From: Primula veris
Lineage: Eukaryota > Streptophyta > Magnoliopsida > Ericales > Primulaceae
Assembly: GCA_963682055.1 (NCBI GenBank)
Contig: OY821742.1
Location: forward strand, 8,083,816 to 8,147,815
Reading direction: 5' to 3'
Length of the DNA stretch: 64,000 nucleotides
The notes beneath the pieces are model-generated. The model searched no databases, was not told the origin of the DNA, and was given only the letters and a program-made list of their open reading frames with translations. Below are positions 59,601-64,000 of the stretch, in pieces (position 1 is the stretch's first letter; every line of letters starts with the position of its first letter). Both the position numbers and the translations under genes were made by a program.

Positions 59601-62600
59601 GTCCAGATGCTCTTATATGGTATAAAATTCCTTCAAAAGAAAAGTTTATAGTCCAAAACAAAACAAAACCAGGTTAATTCATGAAATCATGCGGAAAAAG
59701 ACTACAGCCATAAAATCAGGAAAAAAAGTATGCAGTTCAATGAACAAGTGGGCACCATGCACCAAGTTTTTTTCTGTGTTCTCAAAACCATCACAAAAAG
59801 TCTGCATCTGGAGCTTAATCACTTGTCAAAAACTAAAAGTTTTCAAGCATAAAAACAAAACAAAAACTCTTTGGGGTTATAGTGTTCTGAAAAGTATTCC
59901 CAAACTTTTAATGTTTAGATGCCAACATTTTTCTGTAACAAATATCAGGGAAAACCTTTGATAGTGCTTCTGGAAAAAGGCACTTAAATCTACAAGCCCA
60001 ATCTCACAATCTCCTCTTTGTCGCAGCATATAAATCAGTAGCTACAATTCTTAGAAGGTTGGTCGGTAGCTATTCTTATTACTCACAAGTCACAACACAC
60101 TTTCTAGCCAATTACTCAAATATTTCTTCCTAAACTTCCATCGTTGGTTTCTTATGACTTCATTCAAACCCGTTAGTCACTGTCATTGCCACCATGAACA
60201 GTTTTCCACCTTGTCAACATGTAACAATTGTAATGCTGACAAAGTCCACTCACTTTCTAACCGATGATCATAAGAGATGTTTTAAAACTTGTTAAGCACT
60301 AACTTGTATGCAATTTGCCCAGTGTCTGTAGCTTGGTCAACTAGTTTCATCTTACTACGTAGTGTGGGTTAGCAATGGCAATCATGAAGGGATCAAAATA
60401 ATTTCGGAGAAGATGATATATGAAAATTGAATGAACTGAAAATATTCGTATTAATTTCTGTATCACATACAACAATGGTTATAACCACTTGGATTGTTCC
60501 ATTTTTCTATTTAATCAAAAGGGATGCAACTATCAGATAAACAAGGGATGCCACTGTAGGGTTTGAAGAGATGCAGCCCTAAAAAGCAAAAAAAAAAATG
60601 CGACCAGTAAATACGCGTTTCAGGTGGTAAATTGAGGTTTTGATTGATGAACAAAGTATATGCATTTGAAAAAAAATAGTCCTTCCCCTTCCTCCACATC
60701 TTTTACAAATATGCATGTGGGAGCCCTTCATGTTCTGCATCAATTGACCTTGGCATAAAATATTAATACCAACTGTACAACCAAAACCATCACCTTACAA
60801 AAAGCCTTCACGTTAGTTCATTATTTATAAAAATTACGGGCTGAAATTTGTGAAGATTCACTATGCTAATGGGATGATGAACAAACAGTTCTGACAAAAA
60901 ATATAACTTCACCAAAACATTTTTCTTATTAGTGAGTATAAAAATAATTACATCCCACTAAGCTGGAGCTTATTCTGGGGTGAAAAATGTCGACCACTAT
61001 CTTTGAAATTACGCACCAAATCAATTAATTAAACGTAATTGAATGAGATAACTTGAGCTGGCCATCTACTACATGACTATCAGCTCGAATAGCTCATTGT
61101 TTTAGACACGAAAAAGCGTGTAATCAGGTAGAACAAAGTGTAGATTCTATTTATTTATTTTTTACTTTCGAGTGAAGAAAATATTTTTAGGTGGGTGGGT
61201 GGCATTTTCCAAACTGATTCCCAAGGATATAATAAGAGACAATTTTATGCTTTCTCTATGCATTGACATCAAACTGTTATATTATTATTATATTCTTTCC
61301 CACATCTAAGCAATCTAAGGTCTACATAACTATAATAAAAATATTAAAAGTTATATTTTGTCAAATAATTGGAGAAGTATGCTGTCCCTGTTAAGCAAGT
61401 AGAAAAAATCAGTCCTTATTGACTTTTTGCATACAAAGATCTTATGCAATTATGTTTTCTTTTTATTTAAAAGTAGGGCCCTGTGGGATTAAAAGTTAGA
61501 ACAGCTAATGCATTAGAAGTGTCAAAAGTTAGAGCGTGTCAACTTGTAAAATTTGATAAGGGCAAATAGCAAAAGCCTGAAAACATAAACTAAAATAGCA
61601 TAAATCATAACGAACATCAGAATTCCACTATAAGTGATCATTATCCAACCAAGAAAAACTACAAATGAAAGATTCATCAGTGGTACCTCACGCCACCCTC
61701 GTTATGGCCAGGTTTGTTTGTATTGCATACATTGCACTTCAAGCGTTTTGCCCAATTGATATTGGCACACCTACATGAAGAAGGCAAAGGAATTAAAAAA
61801 GGAGGCAATGTCAATAAAATAGAAAGTAATGTCATTATCACATCTTCATAGATTTTCAGAACCAGATATCTATCTCCGACAAGACCAGCATCTAACCATT
61901 GAAATCTTTTCTATTTTTTTATTGTACTTAAGAAGTAAGACAACAGCTTTGAAATGAAATGTCGATAGTATCACAAATGTGTCTAATGGCAACATAGACG
62001 ACAATTTCATGTCAAGCAGTATCTCTCTTTGGACATAACAATAATCAATAGCCGGCCAAACATAATTTTAAAAGCAAATAAGACTAGGCGCATGAAGACA
62101 CATGCTAACAGCAAAACAAAAATGGAGAAATAAAAAAAACAGAAAACAGAACTTGTGTCGTAACCATTTTAAATTTCTTAACAAGAGGATGTATGACCGT
62201 TTCTGCAAAAGACCCATAGACTTCCCTACATCTTTCTACAGGAAGTGACTAAAGGAGCAGCAAAGTTGTGTTTGTAGCATCTTTTGAAATAACAACTACA
62301 AACAGCAATAAGACTAGCTAAATTTAGATAAAAAAGTTAAATCTTCATCATGCCATAATCATCTCTTGATTCTTTTCTTTACACTACTAGTTATATGAGT
62401 ATCTAGATATTGCAGAAAAAACGAGAGGTCCTACTTTTCACTAAACTTAATAAGGTTCTGAATTGCCCACGATTGCAATCATATGTTCATAACTTGACTC
62501 CATGCTTTCTTCCTCTCTTAAAAAGTTGCAAAGATTAAACATAAAAAACCACGCAAGTACGTAATGCTTACAAGAGAAGTTGAGGAAAAAAACAGAACCA

Positions 62601-63287
62601 CAGACAAAACATCTTTACGCATAGAGTGGTTGACTTACATAGGACAAGACCAGTCATTAGGACCAAAAAGGTTAGGTGGTCCCCCAACTGCTCGACCTGG
62701 TCCCCCTGAAGACTCGTTATTACCACGTCCCCTCCCTCTCCCGCCCCCGGCAGCACTACTACCTCCTGCAGGCCGAGCACTACCACATCGATTGCAGACA
62801 CCACGAAACGCAAAGTTCACATTATCACAGCTGTTGACAAATATTAATGATAAGGTTAAGATTAGTAAATGGTGATTTAACCAAGTCGCAACAAAGAAGG
62901 ACAAGCAAGAGCAGCTCACCAATATCATAGCACAGACCTTGGATTTGTACACGACCAATCCCCATCTTGTTGCCAAGCTTTCCCTTGTGGAGGAGCTGAA
63001 TCACCGCAACTTCCACTCGTATTCAGAATAGCAATTTCATTATTACCCACACCAGGATCTTCTATATCGAGATTCAATCCAACGTTATACGACAGTTCAT
63101 CTTTGTTCTTCGACTCTGCTATAAAAACACCAATAACTGATCCGTGAAATTCTTTGTTGTTGAACCATTCCACAGCAGCAACGGCTGCATGTGGATCCTC
63201 ATAGGTCACGGTAGCATCTCCCTTAGGCTCGTTTGTCTCCTTGTCCCGATATAACCATATTTTAGGTCGACCAGTCTTCTTGTCTTT
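56672..63287 (-). CDS. TAF15b: TAF15b-like RNA-binding protein, 3' six coding exons (start beyond window)
   Basis: FET/TAF15-type nuclear RNA-binding protein. In Arabidopsis TAF15b acts in FLC/flowering control and plant immunity (family knowledge). Exons: 63287-62938, 62830-62639, 61770-61687, 58419-58338, 58257-58131, 56886-56672. All have AG/GT borders; together they give 1,050 nt, 349 residues plus stop. Order: second half of an RRM (KDKKTGRPKIWLYRDKET, GDATVTYEDPHAAVAAVEWF, GSVIGVFIAESK); RanBP2-type zinc finger 1 (DWSCTNPSCDNVNFAFRGVC, then NRCG); a Gly/Arg-rich linker; zinc finger 2 (DWSCPMCANINWAKRLKC, then NVC); ELDEEEIEETRRRRREAEE; LYDEFGNLKKKFRTKKQ; GWEVEELG; and an Arg/Asp/Glu-rich tail ending DRDRNTHRY. 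All finger cysteines are present. The first RRM half and start codon are not in the window. Confidence 0.9.
56887..58130 (-). other. TAF15b last intron (1.2 kb)
   Basis: No exon or repeat stands out. Confidence 0.6.
58420..61686 (-). other. TAF15b large intron (3.3 kb)
   Basis: Between the second zinc-finger exon and the ELDEEE exon. Short open frames here lack splice context and family motifs. No element with clear ends was found. Confidence 0.6.
61771..62638 (-). other. TAF15b intron splitting zinc finger 2
   Basis: The intron falls after CPM of zinc finger 2; nothing else is recognised in it. Confidence 0.6.
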
Positions 63288-63599
63288 CTATTTTCACAAT
63301 GCACCCCCATCAACAATGTACCAGTAGAAAAGAATAGTTAGCAATCTCTGATTATTGGTTGTATCTTATAAGTAAAATGTTTTGCTCAGTTCATAAGGAT
63401 GTAAAAGTACATTTTTAAGTAAAGTTATCAGTAATGAAGTATCATTTGGTAAACATGAAAGAAGACTACGAGTAAAAACTATGCAGATAAATCTGCATAC
63501 AAATTACTCTCTTGAGTTACAAAAGACTAATTCCCTTAACTACCACTTATAGAATCTTACAGTTTTACTGATCATTATAATCAATCTCCTTTATAAGGG

Positions 63600-64000
63600 T
63601 TAAATGTAATTTTGTGCAACCAAGTACCGAACTATCTTATTTTCGATTTTGTACACCCAACTACCATTTTTTTATTAATTCATATGCTAAACTTTTTTTT
63701 TTTTTGGTTTCGTTCGCTCCTGTAACACTTTCTGTCAAATTGGATGTCACGTGAATGCTGCACGTTTGGGCTCAAGGTTGGTTTCGTAATTTAACACATC
63801 AATTTTTGTCACTGTAGAAAACGTTTAAAATAATATTGATTATATTTTTATATTTGTAACATATACATACTCCATCAACATGAACGTAACTACAGGATCG
63901 TCACCGCCAGTGCGCCACACCGTAGCACCAGGACCTCACCATTGCTGCCTCATAAACCCCCACCCCACTGGCTCCACGTAGCCGCATGTAACAGTACACG
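63600..64000. mobile_element. Probable transposable-element sequence in TAF15b upstream intron
   Basis: Phrases such as CAACCAAGTACCGAACTATC and GGATGTCACGTGAATGCTGC resemble the constant style of the fold-back element at 54.5 kb. No coding exon for the missing RRM half is seen. The right end is outside the window. Confidence 0.35.

Overview
Eukaryotic nuclear DNA, almost certainly from a eudicot plant. It is strongly AT-rich, its genes are split by GT-AG introns, and two plant gene families are recognisable: a class IV homeodomain-leucine zipper START factor (HD-ZIP IV) and a TAF15b-type RNA-binding protein. The rest is largely plant transposons (Ty1/copia, Ty3/gypsy, CACTA, Mutator-like elements and MITEs). 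I cannot name the species. Both host genes, and every recognisable coding relic, lie on the minus strand.

Layout. 1-4.6 kb: a duplicated, broken HD-ZIP IV copy that keeps exon 1 and the zipper exon but has lost both homeodomain exons. 4.93-12.19 kb: a degraded CACTA element with a decayed TNPA/Transposase_24-like gene and duplicated mini-exons. 12.78-13.53 kb: a small Mutator-like element with a 10-bp target duplication. 13.73-21.74 kb: a full-length but coding-dead Ty1/copia element with two LTRs and the 5-bp target duplication CTAGT. 21.7-25.9 kb: gene-free, with several tandem repeats. 25.9-39.1 kb: the apparently intact HD-ZIP IV gene. I could join 12 coding exons in one frame (2,250 nt, 749 codons plus stop), with a 5'UTR exon and TATA box upstream. 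39.9-40.2 kb: a perfect 85-bp triplication in its upstream region. 41-52.7 kb: a graveyard of nested elements. It holds a CACTA MITE invaded at TTAA by a second DNA transposon, a gypsy protease relic, a pol-less SIRE/Maximus-like copia fragment, and a gypsy-type LTR. 52.7-55 kb: three MITE or fold-back elements. 55.0-56.2 kb: a third HD-ZIP IV exon-1 relic, cut by a CACTA MITE. 56.7 kb to the right edge: the 3' six coding exons of a TAF15b gene, whose start lies beyond the window.

The biological story is local HD-ZIP IV duplication followed by decay of two of the three copies, with transposons inserting between and inside them. Because three copies of the intron-1/exon-1 region are present, several insertions can be polarised against an empty site inside the same window. 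Exon boundaries were read by eye from splice signals and reading-frame continuity. Family calls come from motif recognition, without any database search.
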